Source: CAJQLB01 sp041392065
Lineage (GTDB): Bacteria > Bacteroidota > Bacteroidia > Flavobacteriales > Flavobacteriaceae
Direction: 5' to 3'
DNA: 64,000 bases
NCBI GenBank assembly: GCA_041392065.1
Contig: JAWKMU010000001.1
Coordinates: forward strand, 434,001 to 498,000
Both the position numbers and the translations under genes were made by a program. The notes beneath the pieces are model-generated. The model was not told the origin of the DNA and did not search any database. It worked only from the letters and a program-made list of their open reading frames with translations. Below are positions 16,645 to 25,774 of this stretch, one piece after another. The stretch's first letter is position 1. Every line of letters starts with the position of its first letter.

Positions 16645-17323
16645 ATCAATAATACAAACCATTTTAACATCAATTGGTTATAAGCTTGTTAAAAACACAA
16701 ATAATAAACAAGTTTATACTAAAGCAAGTGAATTACTTGAGAGAAACTATGGTCATTATAGAAGTAAAATTGAACAGAAGTCTATAGATGCCAGTAACAA
16801 GCCTATACCTTGGTTTACTTATCCTTCAATTGACTATTTAAGCCAATTAGATTTATCACAAAAAATAATGTTAGAATGGGGTTCAGGTAATTCTTCATTA
16901 TTTTTTTCAAAGAGAGTAAAAAAATTATATTCAATTGAGCATAATGAAGAATGGTATCAAACAGTTAAGCAGCACAATATAAAAAACCAAACACTAGAAC
17001 TTGAAAGTCTTAATTATCATTCTAAACCTAAGAGCTTTAATATGTTTTTTGATATTATTTTAATTGATGGTATTAATAGAGAAGAGTGTTCAAAAGAAGC
17101 CCATAAAATATTAAAAAAAGGAGGTATGATTATCTTAGATAATAGTGATCGTCATCAAAATATAGCAAAAGATTTTAGGGAGTTAAATTTTATTGAGGTT
17201 GATTTTCATGGATTTGGACCAATTAATGATTATACTTGGACTACTAGTATTTTTTTTCATCGTGATTTTAATTTTAACCCAATTGATAAACAACCTATAA
17301 TACCAATTGGAGGAGGTTTTTAA
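16631..17323 (+). CDS. Putative SAM-dependent methyltransferase
   Basis: This 230-residue protein has a Rossmann core: MLEWGSGNSSLFFSKRVKKLYSIEHN (about 78-103) carries the glycine loop and the following acidic residue, and FDIILIDGINRE and KGGMIILDNSD come later. It is translationally coupled to the Wzt-like gene by a 14-base overlap, so glycan modification or capping is the most likely role. The substrate is unknown. Codon use is AT-rich, like the following block. Confidence 0.75.
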   Translation: MNFTKSIIQTILTSIGYKLVKNTNNKQVYTKASELLERNYGHYRSKIEQKSIDASNKPIPWFTYPSIDYLSQLDLSQKIMLEWGSGNSSLFFSKRVKKLYSIEHNEEWYQTVKQHNIKNQTLELESLNYHSKPKSFNMFFDIILIDGINREECSKEAHKILKKGGMIILDNSDRHQNIAKDFRELNFIEVDFHGFGPINDYTWTTSIFFHRDFNFNPIDKQPIIPIGGGF

Positions 17324-17327
17324 GAGT

Positions 17328-18065
17328 ATGAAATTTTTACAAAAAATACTAGATGTTTTAATACATAAAAAAGTCAAAAACTATTTTAAGCAGCAGGGTA
17401 AACTTGAAAGTGAACAACAATTGAAGTTTAGTAATTATTCCTTTAGCCAAGAGGGAGAAGATATGATTTTAAATCGGTTTTTTGAGAATAAGCTAAATGG
17501 TTTTTACATAGATATTGGAGCACATCACCCAAAACGATTTTCTAACACTTATAATTTTTATGCTAAAGGTTGGCGAGGTATAAATATTGACGCCATGCCA
17601 AAAAGCATGGATGTTTTTAACATTGAAAGACCTAATGATATCAATCTTGAAATGGCTATTTCAAATAAAAAAGTAGAACAAACGTATTATATGTTTAACG
17701 AACCAGCGCTTAATACGTTTTCTCATGAAGAAGCCAAAAAAAAAGATGGTTTGTTAAATTATAAAATTATTGAAAGAATACAGGTGAAAACACATCCATT
17801 AAAAGAAGTGCTTGAAAAGTATTTAGAAAACAACCAAAAGATTGATTTCATGACTATTGATGTAGAGGGTTTAGATTTAGAAGTGTTAGAAACTAATAAT
17901 TGGGAAAAATACAGACCTACTATTGTATTAGTTGAGGACTTAGACAAAACTCCATTAGTAGACTTGCAATTTAAAAGTAAGGTGTACAAATATATGAATG
18001 GTAATAATTACATATTAGTTGCAAAGACGTTTAACACTCTTTTTTTTAAAGATAATTTAAGTTAG
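17328..18065 (+). CDS. FkbM family methyltransferase
   Basis: The protein contains the FkbM-type opening SQEGEDMILNRFFENKLNGFYIDIGAHHPKRFSNTYNFY and the acidic motif FMTIDVEGLDLEVLE. The frame is open from a TTG at 17307, inside the previous gene, but ATG 17328 directly after that gene's stop is the better start and gives 245 residues. FkbM-like enzymes methylate hydroxyls, often of sugars in surface glycans. It lies in the Wzt-linked modification block. Confidence 0.85.
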   Translation: MKFLQKILDVLIHKKVKNYFKQQGKLESEQQLKFSNYSFSQEGEDMILNRFFENKLNGFYIDIGAHHPKRFSNTYNFYAKGWRGINIDAMPKSMDVFNIERPNDINLEMAISNKKVEQTYYMFNEPALNTFSHEEAKKKDGLLNYKIIERIQVKTHPLKEVLEKYLENNQKIDFMTIDVEGLDLEVLETNNWEKYRPTIVLVEDLDKTPLVDLQFKSKVYKYMNGNNYILVAKTFNTLFFKDNLS

Positions 18066-19007
18066 ATGGATTTAGCACCAATAGTACTTTTTGTTTATAA
18101 TCGTCCTTGGCATACCGAGCAAACCTTAAATGCGCTTAAACAAAATGTACTGTCTGATAAAAGTACACTTTATATATTTTGTGATGGTCCTAAAATTGGA
18201 GCCAGTGAAGAAGAGGTTAAAAAAGTAAATACAGTCAGAGAGTTAGTTAAAGCTAAACAATGGTGTAAAGAAGTTCATATTATAGAAAGAAAAAATAATT
18301 TAGGTTTAGCAAATTCAGTCATAAAAGGTGTAACAGAAATAATACAAAAATATGGTCAGGTTATAGTATTAGAAGATGATATTATAACTGGAACACACTT
18401 TTTGGAGTTTATGAATGATGCTTTAAAGACTTATAAAAATAGTGATAAAGTATTTGGAATATCTGGTTTTAAATATCCATCAGCCAAAACTATTGAGAGA
18501 CACACCTATTTTTTACCTATTGCTAGTTCTTGGAGTTACGCGACTTGGTTGAATCGTTGGGATAAAGTAAATTTTGATAGTGAAGATTTACTTAAAATTG
18601 TTGATGAACTCAACTTAAAAAATAAAATGAATTTTGGCAATTATCCTTTTTATCAAATGTTGCAAAATCAAGTTAGCGGTAAAGTGGATTCTTGGGCTAT
18701 TAGGTTTTATGCCTCAATGTTTTCAAACAATGCAATGTTTCTATTTCCTAATAAACCATTAGTTAAAAATATTGGTTTTGATAACTCTGGGACACATTGT
18801 TCAGAAGATGCTTTTTTTGGAGTTAATGATTTAAGTCATGATAAAATAAAAGTGATTTCACAAGAACTGTCTTTAAATGCTAAAATTGTAGATTTAGTTA
18901 GGCAAAGTTTTGAAAACCAAAGGGTTCAAAAAAATGATAATCACTTAAAAAAGTTTAATTTAGTAAAAAAAGGAAAGCAGATACTTAAAAAAGGTTTTGG
19001 TAAATAA
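18066..19007 (+). CDS. Glycosyltransferase, GT-A/GT2-like
   Basis: This 313-residue protein begins with PIVLFVYNRPWHTEQTLNAL, followed by VIVLEDDIITG with the acidic EDD motif at about 103-105 that would bind the metal-nucleotide. It resembles nucleotide-diphospho-sugar transferases of surface polysaccharide loci. The ATG follows the previous stop without a gap. The C-terminus is lysine-rich (KKGKQILKKGFGK), which may aid membrane contact. Donor and acceptor are unknown. Confidence 0.8.
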   Translation: MDLAPIVLFVYNRPWHTEQTLNALKQNVLSDKSTLYIFCDGPKIGASEEEVKKVNTVRELVKAKQWCKEVHIIERKNNLGLANSVIKGVTEIIQKYGQVIVLEDDIITGTHFLEFMNDALKTYKNSDKVFGISGFKYPSAKTIERHTYFLPIASSWSYATWLNRWDKVNFDSEDLLKIVDELNLKNKMNFGNYPFYQMLQNQVSGKVDSWAIRFYASMFSNNAMFLFPNKPLVKNIGFDNSGTHCSEDAFFGVNDLSHDKIKVISQELSLNAKIVDLVRQSFENQRVQKNDNHLKKFNLVKKGKQILKKGFGK

Positions 19008-19957
19008 TGCTCAATGATTATCTAATGCTAAAAAGAGTTATTAAAAGTGTTTTAAAAAAAAATGTATCAGAGAGCAGCATAGCTCAAAAAGATAAAATAA
19101 TGGACAATAAGTCGGTTTTAAATTTGATGTTACAAAATGGTCGTATTTGGTCTAAGTTAATAGAAACCAAAACTGCAGTAAATTCTTTGCATGATGTTGA
19201 GTTTAAAGTGTTTTCTCAATGGGGAGACGATGGTATTATTCAGTATTTAATAAACTACCTTGAAATAGAAAATAAAACCTTTGTAGAATTTGGAGTAGAA
19301 GACTATTATGAATCCAATACAAGGTTCTTGTTAATGAATAATAATTGGACAGGTTTGGTTATTGATGGTAGTGAACAGCATATTTCTAATCTAAAAAAAA
19401 ATGAAATATTTTGGAAGTATGATTTAATAGCAAAGTCAGCTTTTATTACAGCTGAAAATATAAATTCGTTGATAGAAACCGAAAATATTAAAGGACAAAT
19501 AGGACTGTTGCATATTGATATTGATGGTAATGATTATTGGATATGGAGAGCATTGACGGTTGTACAACCAATAATAATGATTGTTGAGTATAATAGTGTG
19601 TTTGGCTGTGATAGAGCAATTACCATACCTTATGAATCTAATTTTGTGAGAACAAATGCTCATTATAGTAATTTATATGCTGGAGCATCAATATTGGCAC
19701 TTTGTGATTTAGCTGAAGAAAAGGGTTATGCGTTTGTTGGTTCAAATAGCGCAGGTAACAATGCTTACTTCATAAAAAAAGAATTTTGTAAAGATTTAAA
19801 AGTGCTAAGTCCTCAAGAAGGTTATGTGTTATCAAAATTTAGAGAGTCTAGAGATAAAGATGGAAAGTTAAATTATTTAAGAGATATTACAAGATTGGAA
19901 AGCATAAAAGGATTACCAGTTTTTAACACAAAAACTAAAATTATAGAAGATTTATAA
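19007..19957 (+). CDS. Unknown protein with FkbM/methyltransferase-like core
   Basis: I do not recognise this 316-residue family firmly. FSQWGDDGIIQYLINYLEIENKTFVEFGVEDYYESNT looks like a variant of the FkbM opening (SQ-GEDGII...FVEFG). LLHIDIDGNDYWIWRAL resembles the IDVEG motif of that family, with DIDGN in its place. A Rossmann-type methyltransferase-like fold is therefore likely but activity is not certain. It is joined to both neighbours by TAATG overlaps, so it is made together with the preceding transferase and the aminotransferase. Confidence 0.6.
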   Translation: MLNDYLMLKRVIKSVLKKNVSESSIAQKDKIMDNKSVLNLMLQNGRIWSKLIETKTAVNSLHDVEFKVFSQWGDDGIIQYLINYLEIENKTFVEFGVEDYYESNTRFLLMNNNWTGLVIDGSEQHISNLKKNEIFWKYDLIAKSAFITAENINSLIETENIKGQIGLLHIDIDGNDYWIWRALTVVQPIIMIVEYNSVFGCDRAITIPYESNFVRTNAHYSNLYAGASILALCDLAEEKGYAFVGSNSAGNNAYFIKKEFCKDLKVLSPQEGYVLSKFRESRDKDGKLNYLRDITRLESIKGLPVFNTKTKIIEDL

Positions 19958-21057
19958 TGGTAAAAATAAAATACCCAGTTTACCAACCTCAGTTAAGTGG
20001 TAATGAGAAAAAATATGTTAACGAGTGCTTAGATTCTACTTGGATTTCAAGTAAAGGAAAGTTTGTAAACGCCTTTGAAAGTAACTTTTCAAATTATGTT
20101 GGTTGCAATCATGGTGCTGCTGTTTGTAATGGTACAGTTGCATTACATTTGGCTTTGTTAGCTTTAGGTATTGGAGAAGGTGATGAGGTTATTGTTCCAA
20201 CTTTAACATATATTGCTTCGGTGAATGCAATTTCATATGTTGGAGCTACTCCAGTTTTTGTTGATGCTTTAGAGTCATCGTGGCAAATGGATTACGATGA
20301 TGTTAAGAAAAAAATAACGCCAAAAACTAAAGCCATATTATGTGTTCATATTTATGGTCATCCTTGTGATATGAATCAATTGCTTAACATAACAAAAACC
20401 AATAATATATATTTAATTGAAGATTGTGCTGAAGCCATTGGAACTCAATATAAAGGAAAACATGTAGGTGGTTTTGGTGATGTGTCAACATTCAGTTTTT
20501 ACGGTAACAAGACCATAACCACAGGAGAAGGAGGAATGGTGTGTACTAATTCTGAAAACTTGAATAATAAGATTGTACATTTAAAAGGTCAAGGCTTGGC
20601 AAAAGATAGAGAGTATTGGCACGATGCTATAGGATATAATTATAGAATGACAAACATTTGTGCTGCCATTGGTTTAGCGCAATTGGAGCAGATAGATACA
20701 ATTTTATTAAAAAAACAACAAATAGCAACTTGGTATAATCAAGCATTAAAAAAAACTGAGTTTAAATTCCACGAAACAATAGGAGATGTTAAACATTCTT
20801 ATTGGATGTGTACAGTTTTAATTCCTGAAGGTTTAAATAGAAAAGCTCTAAAAGCCTTTTTATTGTCAAATGGAATAGAAACAAGACCAATGTTCTTTCC
20901 TATACATACAATGCCTATTTATAATCATAGAAATGTTAGTAGCTATCCTATTTCAGAAAAATTAGCTGCACTTGGTATGAATCTTCCTAGTTATCCAAGC
21001 TTAACTGAAGAAAATGTATTGTATATAGTAAATAAATTATTAGAATTTAAAAGCTAA
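19957..21057 (+). CDS. DegT/DnrJ/EryC1/StrS aminotransferase (sugar aminotransferase)
   Basis: This 366-residue PLP enzyme would convert a nucleotide-linked keto-sugar to an amino sugar. The catalytic Lys is K185 in SFYGNKTITTGEGGM, and VIVPTLTYIASVNAI and LIEDCAEAIGTQYKGK are typical of perosamine synthase/PglE/DesI-type members. The next gene is an N-formyltransferase joined by TAATG, so the pair probably makes an N-formylated amino sugar. No matching 4,6-dehydratase is firmly identified; the SDR at 12628 is a candidate. Confidence 0.9.
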   Translation: MVKIKYPVYQPQLSGNEKKYVNECLDSTWISSKGKFVNAFESNFSNYVGCNHGAAVCNGTVALHLALLALGIGEGDEVIVPTLTYIASVNAISYVGATPVFVDALESSWQMDYDDVKKKITPKTKAILCVHIYGHPCDMNQLLNITKTNNIYLIEDCAEAIGTQYKGKHVGGFGDVSTFSFYGNKTITTGEGGMVCTNSENLNNKIVHLKGQGLAKDREYWHDAIGYNYRMTNICAAIGLAQLEQIDTILLKKQQIATWYNQALKKTEFKFHETIGDVKHSYWMCTVLIPEGLNRKALKAFLLSNGIETRPMFFPIHTMPIYNHRNVSSYPISEKLAALGMNLPSYPSLTEENVLYIVNKLLEFKS

Positions 21058-21776
21058 TGAAAGTTATACTTTGTGGATATAATTGGATTGGTTGTAAAGC
21101 CTTAACAGAGCTATTAGATCAAGGTTATGAAGTTTATGTTTACACTCATGAAAATCCATATTATGTAAATAGCTTGATTGATTTGTGTGAAAAATTAAAT
21201 GTAGGTTATACTACTAATAAAATCAGCAAATCTAATATTCCTTTTATTCCAGACATTATTTGTAGTATCTATTATAGATACATAATTGATAAAGAGATTA
21301 TTGATATTGTTAAGGGAAAGATATTTAATTTACATCCTTCTCTTTTGCCAAAGTATAAAGGTTGTAGCAGTATTACTTGGGCACTAATTAATGGTGAAAA
21401 TAAAACAGGATTTACTTTTCATTATATAGACCAAGGTATTGATACTGGGAATATAATTTTACAAAAAGAAATTAATATTGAAGATTGGGATACTCAAATT
21501 GATTTGTATCATAGAGTTATGTATGAGGCTTCAAAATATTTCTTAGAAGTTCTTCAAATGGTTATAAAAGGTTTTGTTGGTTATACACAAGATCTAACCT
21601 CAGGAAATTATTACAAGAGAGGATGCCCTTATAATGGTGAAATTGACCCAAAATGGTCATTAGATAAAATTGAAAGATTTATTAGGGCAATGTATTATCC
21701 TCCTTTACCTTTTGCCAAATATGGAAATGATTATGTTAAAACCTTATCTGAGTATAAGAAATTGATTAATAAATAA
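21057..21776 (+). CDS. Sugar N-formyltransferase (methionyl-tRNA formyltransferase fold)
   Basis: This 239-residue protein has the formyltransferase catalytic set: Asn91 and His93 in NLHPSLLPKYKG and Asp129 in IDQGIDTGNI, spaced exactly as in Fmt. It lacks the Fmt C-terminal tRNA-binding domain; the final 60 residues (GEIDPKWSLDKIERFIRAMYYPPLPFA) resemble those of sugar formyltransferases. It would use N10-formyl-tetrahydrofolate to formylate the amino group installed by the preceding aminotransferase. The stop overlaps the next start (TAATG). Confidence 0.88.
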   Translation: MKVILCGYNWIGCKALTELLDQGYEVYVYTHENPYYVNSLIDLCEKLNVGYTTNKISKSNIPFIPDIICSIYYRYIIDKEIIDIVKGKIFNLHPSLLPKYKGCSSITWALINGENKTGFTFHYIDQGIDTGNIILQKEINIEDWDTQIDLYHRVMYEASKYFLEVLQMVIKGFVGYTQDLTSGNYYKRGCPYNGEIDPKWSLDKIERFIRAMYYPPLPFAKYGNDYVKTLSEYKKLINK

Positions 21777-22966
21777 TGAAAAATATCCTTATCAACATAC
21801 CAGACTTAAGTAGAAAAAATGGTGGTGTTTATCAATATTCTTTAGCTCTTTTGAATGTTTTGTCCAAAAAAAACCCAAAAAAGTATAAGTTTTATATTCT
21901 ATGTAATATCCCAGATAATGATTTAACTAAACTTGTAAATGATACCTATCATTTTGAATTTGTAAAAACAAAAAAACCTGTATACTCCAGTTTTACCTTG
22001 TATAAGTATAAGATTTTAAATAAAATATTCAAGGTTTTTAATGTAAAAAAAAGATTTGTAAAAAAAGATCTTTACGACTGTGCCATTGCTGAGTATTGCA
22101 TAGATATTATTCATTCTCCAATGCAAACTATTGTTGTTAAAGACAAAATAAAAAATATAACTACATTACATGATGTTCAAGAACTTCATTTTCCAGAGTT
22201 TTTTTCTTCAGATGATAGAGCCTGGAGAGCAGTTAATTATAAAAAGGCAATTGATGGGTCAGCCGCTGTTATTGTAAGTTATAATCATATAAAGAAGGAC
22301 ATAATAAAGTATTTCAATAAACCTGAAAATCAAGTATTTACTATTTTACTCGATATGCAAGAATTATGGTTCGATAAAATAAAAACACCTGATAATTCTT
22401 CGTTGAATAAATTTAATTTACCACAAAAGTACCTCTTGTATCCTGCCTCTACTTGGGAACACAAAAATCACTTGAGATTACTTAAAGCTATTAAGCAATT
22501 AAATAATGAAGAAATCCATTTAGTATGTACAGGGCATCAAACTGAATTTTATATTAATCAAATAAAACCCTTACTTAAAGATTACAACTTAGAACATAAA
22601 GTAAAATTTTTAGGTATAGTAGAAGACGAAGAGTTATATCTGCTGTATCAAAATTGTAAAGCCGTTGTAGTGCCGACTCTTTATGAAGCAGGAAGCTTTC
22701 CACTAATGGAAAGTATTATAATGGGTGTTCCTGTAATCTGTTCAAATGTAACATCGCTTCCTGAAACAATCGGTAATGAACGCTTTGTGTTTAACCCATA
22801 TGACATTTCAGATATAGCTAATAAAATTGAATTGATTTGGAATGATAAAGAATATATAAAGGAAAATATTAAGTTGCTTAATATTCAATCACAAAAATTG
22901 ATTAACAATAAGGCTCTAGATAAAATTCATAATGTTTATAATGCCATTAGCTCTTTAAATGAATAA
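21776..22966 (+). CDS. Glycosyltransferase family 4-like (GT-B)
   Basis: This 396-residue protein has an N-terminal acceptor domain (NGGVYQYSLALLNVL...) and the C-terminal donor domain with YLLYPASTWEHKNHLRLLKAI and the E-x7-E type motif EAGSFPLMESIIMGVPVICS. It belongs to the retaining GT4 class and would add one sugar from a nucleotide donor on the cytoplasmic side. The stop overlaps the next gene by 8 bases. Confidence 0.88.
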   Translation: MKNILINIPDLSRKNGGVYQYSLALLNVLSKKNPKKYKFYILCNIPDNDLTKLVNDTYHFEFVKTKKPVYSSFTLYKYKILNKIFKVFNVKKRFVKKDLYDCAIAEYCIDIIHSPMQTIVVKDKIKNITTLHDVQELHFPEFFSSDDRAWRAVNYKKAIDGSAAVIVSYNHIKKDIIKYFNKPENQVFTILLDMQELWFDKIKTPDNSSLNKFNLPQKYLLYPASTWEHKNHLRLLKAIKQLNNEEIHLVCTGHQTEFYINQIKPLLKDYNLEHKVKFLGIVEDEELYLLYQNCKAVVVPTLYEAGSFPLMESIIMGVPVICSNVTSLPETIGNERFVFNPYDISDIANKIELIWNDKEYIKENIKLLNIQSQKLINNKALDKIHNVYNAISSLNE

Positions 22967-23840
22967 CTATCCTAAAATATCAATTGTAACTCCATCTTAC
23001 AATCAAGGTCAGTTTCTTGAAGATACAATATTGTCTGTATTAGGTCAGTTTTATCCAAATTTAGAATATTTTATTTATGATGCATGTAGCACTGATAATT
23101 CAGTTGATATAATTAAGAAATATGAAAACCAAATAAGCTATTGGGTTTCAGAAAAAGATAGTGGTCAAGCTGATGCCATAAATAAAGGTTTTCAAAGAAG
23201 TACAGGAGATATATTGTTGTGGCTTAATAGTGATGATATGTTAATGCCAAATGTATTGAACTTTATTGCTAAGCAATATTTAAAAAATGGTGAAGGCATT
23301 TACTTTGGTAATTGTATTCATTTTGAAGAAGCAAATAATGGAGTAATTACAAATGGTAGCAATGTTGTTGATAATTTTAACTCAATACCATTACAATTAG
23401 TTGATACTCTCATTCAGCCATCTTCGTTTTGGAGTAAAAGCGTTTGGGACAAAATAGGAGAATTAAATACTAATTTTCATTATGGCTTTGATTGGGAATG
23501 GTTTTTAAGGGCAAAAAAGAAAAACATTCATTTTTATGCAATTAATAAACCTCTTTCTATGTACAGATTTCATGATGCTCATAAAACTGGTGTTGGAGGA
23601 AAAGAAAGAAGAGAAGAACTACACAAAATTTATAGCAGTTATAGTGACAAATATGCCAATTTATATCTGCTACTTATGCATGAAAAATATGAGTTTAATT
23701 ATGTTCAAAAAGCAATTATTAAGTTTCACGAATTCATTTTTAGAAGGAAAATCAATAAAACTTTTTTACTTAAAAAATTTAAAAAGGAATACTCAACTTA
23801 TACTTTAGAAGAAATAGAAAAAATAAAATGGATGCTTTAG
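22959..23840 (+). CDS. Glycosyltransferase family 2
   Basis: This 293-residue GT-A enzyme has the start ISIVTPSYNQGQFLEDTILSVL, the nucleotide-site region DACSTDNSVDIIKKY and the DxD-type motif WLNSDDML at about 90. SGQADAINKGF is typical of the polysaccharide-locus GT2 subgroup. An 8-base overlap with the preceding gene indicates coupling. A 107-base AT-rich spacer with no evident signal follows. Confidence 0.9.
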   Translation: MNNYPKISIVTPSYNQGQFLEDTILSVLGQFYPNLEYFIYDACSTDNSVDIIKKYENQISYWVSEKDSGQADAINKGFQRSTGDILLWLNSDDMLMPNVLNFIAKQYLKNGEGIYFGNCIHFEEANNGVITNGSNVVDNFNSIPLQLVDTLIQPSSFWSKSVWDKIGELNTNFHYGFDWEWFLRAKKKNIHFYAINKPLSMYRFHDAHKTGVGGKERREELHKIYSSYSDKYANLYLLLMHEKYEFNYVQKAIIKFHEFIFRRKINKTFLLKKFKKEYSTYTLEEIEKIKWML

Positions 23841-23947
23841 ACACATATATATCAATATAAAAACTTAAAATAAAACAAACTATTAATAAATATAACAACT
23901 CAAGGTTGTACTTGATTATTTTTGGTTTCTGATAAATAATTCATTTC

Positions 23948-24796
23948 ATGCAAATTTCAATCATCACTATAAACTATAACCATCTAGAGGGTTTAAAAAA
24001 AACCATGTTAAGTGTGTTTAACCAATCATGGCAAGGTTTTGAGTTTATAATTATTGATGGTGGCTCAACAGACGGAAGTAAAGCTTATATTGAAAAACAT
24101 GCCAATAAACTAACGTATTGGATAAGTGAACCAGATCATGGTGTGTATCATGCTATGAATAAAGGCATAGCAAAAGCTAAAGGAGAGTATCTCTTGTTTT
24201 TAAATAGTGGCGATCATTTTTATGAGTCTTCAGTATTACAGAACAACCATAACAAGATTGCTAATTTTGATCTCATTTATTTTGATTGGCAAACAGTAGG
24301 CGAAAATAAAAAGCAAATAGTGCATTTTCCTGATAAGCTCCATTTTTCAAATTTGTTCTTAGGTTCGTTGCCTCATCAGTCAACATTTATTAAAAAGAAC
24401 TTGTTTGATAAAGTTGGGTTATATGATGAAAATTTAAAGATTGTTTCTGATTGGAAATTTATGATTTTAGCATTATTTGTTCATGAATGCAGTTATAAAC
24501 ACATCAATAAAACACTAACAACGTTTTATCTAGATGGTATAAGTAACCAAATAGATTTTACTTCAGAAAGAGAACAGGTTTTAGAGGAATACTTTGAGCC
24601 ATACGTTGAAGACTACAAATTAATTCTGGACTTAAAAAAACAAAAGAAGATATTACAGTCAAATCGATATAAAATGCTGGCTGAGATTGAAAAAAGTTGG
24701 TTTGGAAAAAAAATAGTCTCTTTGTTTTTTAGAATATACATTATGTTATTTTCAAAAAGGAAACTAAAAGACGTTTTGACTCAAAAAAAGAAATAA
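23948..24796 (+). CDS. Glycosyltransferase family 2
   Basis: This 282-residue GT-A enzyme has ISIITINYNHLEGLKKTMLSVFNQ, IIIDGGSTDGSKAYI, and FLNSGDHFYE as the DxD-type motif. SEPDHGVYHAMNKGIAKAKGEYLLFLN identifies the WcaA/PglA-like subgroup used for O-antigen and capsule repeats. A basic, hydrophobic C-terminus may bind the membrane. The sugar is unknown. Confidence 0.9.
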   Translation: MQISIITINYNHLEGLKKTMLSVFNQSWQGFEFIIIDGGSTDGSKAYIEKHANKLTYWISEPDHGVYHAMNKGIAKAKGEYLLFLNSGDHFYESSVLQNNHNKIANFDLIYFDWQTVGENKKQIVHFPDKLHFSNLFLGSLPHQSTFIKKNLFDKVGLYDENLKIVSDWKFMILALFVHECSYKHINKTLTTFYLDGISNQIDFTSEREQVLEEYFEPYVEDYKLILDLKKQKKILQSNRYKMLAEIEKSWFGKKIVSLFFRIYIMLFSKRKLKDVLTQKKK

Positions 24797-24820
24797 CGAC
24801 CAGTTAAAGTTAATTGTGTA

Positions 24821-25774
24821 ATGAGAGAACTTAAAATAAATTTTGTTGACTTTTGGTCCACTTTCATTAAAACAGATAATTACTTTTATAATTTGCTCAA
24901 GCAAAAGTATAATGTAATCATTGATGAAAATCCAGATATTTTGTTTTACTCAAGTTTTGGAAAAAATTACCTAAACTACAATTGCACAAGAATATTTTAT
25001 ACTGGCGAAAATAGAAGACCTGATTTCTCAGCCTGTGATTTTGCATTTACTTTTGATTACAATTCAAACAAGAAACATTTTAGATTACCACTTTACTCAC
25101 TTTTTATAGATTATTACAATATGTTGCCACATTTGTTAAAAGAAAAGGCAAAAAGTGAAGCAGTTGAAGTTTGGAAACAAAAAACCAAATTTTGTTGCAT
25201 GGTAGTTTCAAATCCTAACTGTAATAAAAGAATTAAGTTTTTTAAAATGCTTTCAAAAGTAAAGCAAGTAGATTCAGGAGGAAGATTACTTAACAATGTT
25301 GGTGGTCCTGTACCAAATAAAGCCGAGTTTATAAAAGATTATAAGTTTGTTATTTCATTTGAAAATAGTAGTCAGGATGGTTATACCACTGAAAAAATTT
25401 TAGAACCTATATTTCAAGATTGCATTCCTATATATTGGGGAAACAAATTTGTAGGTAAAGATTTTAATACCAAGAGATTTGTAAATTACCACGAATATAA
25501 ATCTGAAGATGAAGTTATAGAAAAAGTTTTGCAAATAGATCAAGATGACAATCTTGCGATAGAAATGCTCATGCAACCTACTTTTAACCCAAACAAAATC
25601 ACACATGAAGAGGAGCATATAGAAGTTTTAAAAATACTTTGCAAAATTATTGAAGAACAGAAAAAACCAGTGGCTCAAAAATGGATTAAATACATTCATA
25701 AAATGAAGTTATTTCTAATTAAATTAAAAAAGAAATTTTTAAAAAAAAATAAAGCTCTTCAGACAAATGAATAA
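24821..25774 (+). CDS. GT10 family (alpha-1,3/4-fucosyltransferase-like) glycosyltransferase
   Basis: This 317-residue protein carries the GT10 donor-binding block YKFVISFENSSQDGYTTEKI followed by LEPIFQDCIPIYWG (about 172-206) and an upstream YTGENRRPDF segment. GT10 enzymes normally transfer fucose from GDP-fucose with inversion. No GDP-fucose synthesis genes (gmd, fcl) lie in the window, so the donor must come from elsewhere or differ. The C-terminus is Lys-rich and amphipathic. It overlaps the next gene by 8 bases. Confidence 0.85.
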   Translation: MRELKINFVDFWSTFIKTDNYFYNLLKQKYNVIIDENPDILFYSSFGKNYLNYNCTRIFYTGENRRPDFSACDFAFTFDYNSNKKHFRLPLYSLFIDYYNMLPHLLKEKAKSEAVEVWKQKTKFCCMVVSNPNCNKRIKFFKMLSKVKQVDSGGRLLNNVGGPVPNKAEFIKDYKFVISFENSSQDGYTTEKILEPIFQDCIPIYWGNKFVGKDFNTKRFVNYHEYKSEDEVIEKVLQIDQDDNLAIEMLMQPTFNPNKITHEEEHIEVLKILCKIIEEQKKPVAQKWIKYIHKMKLFLIKLKKKFLKKNKALQTNE

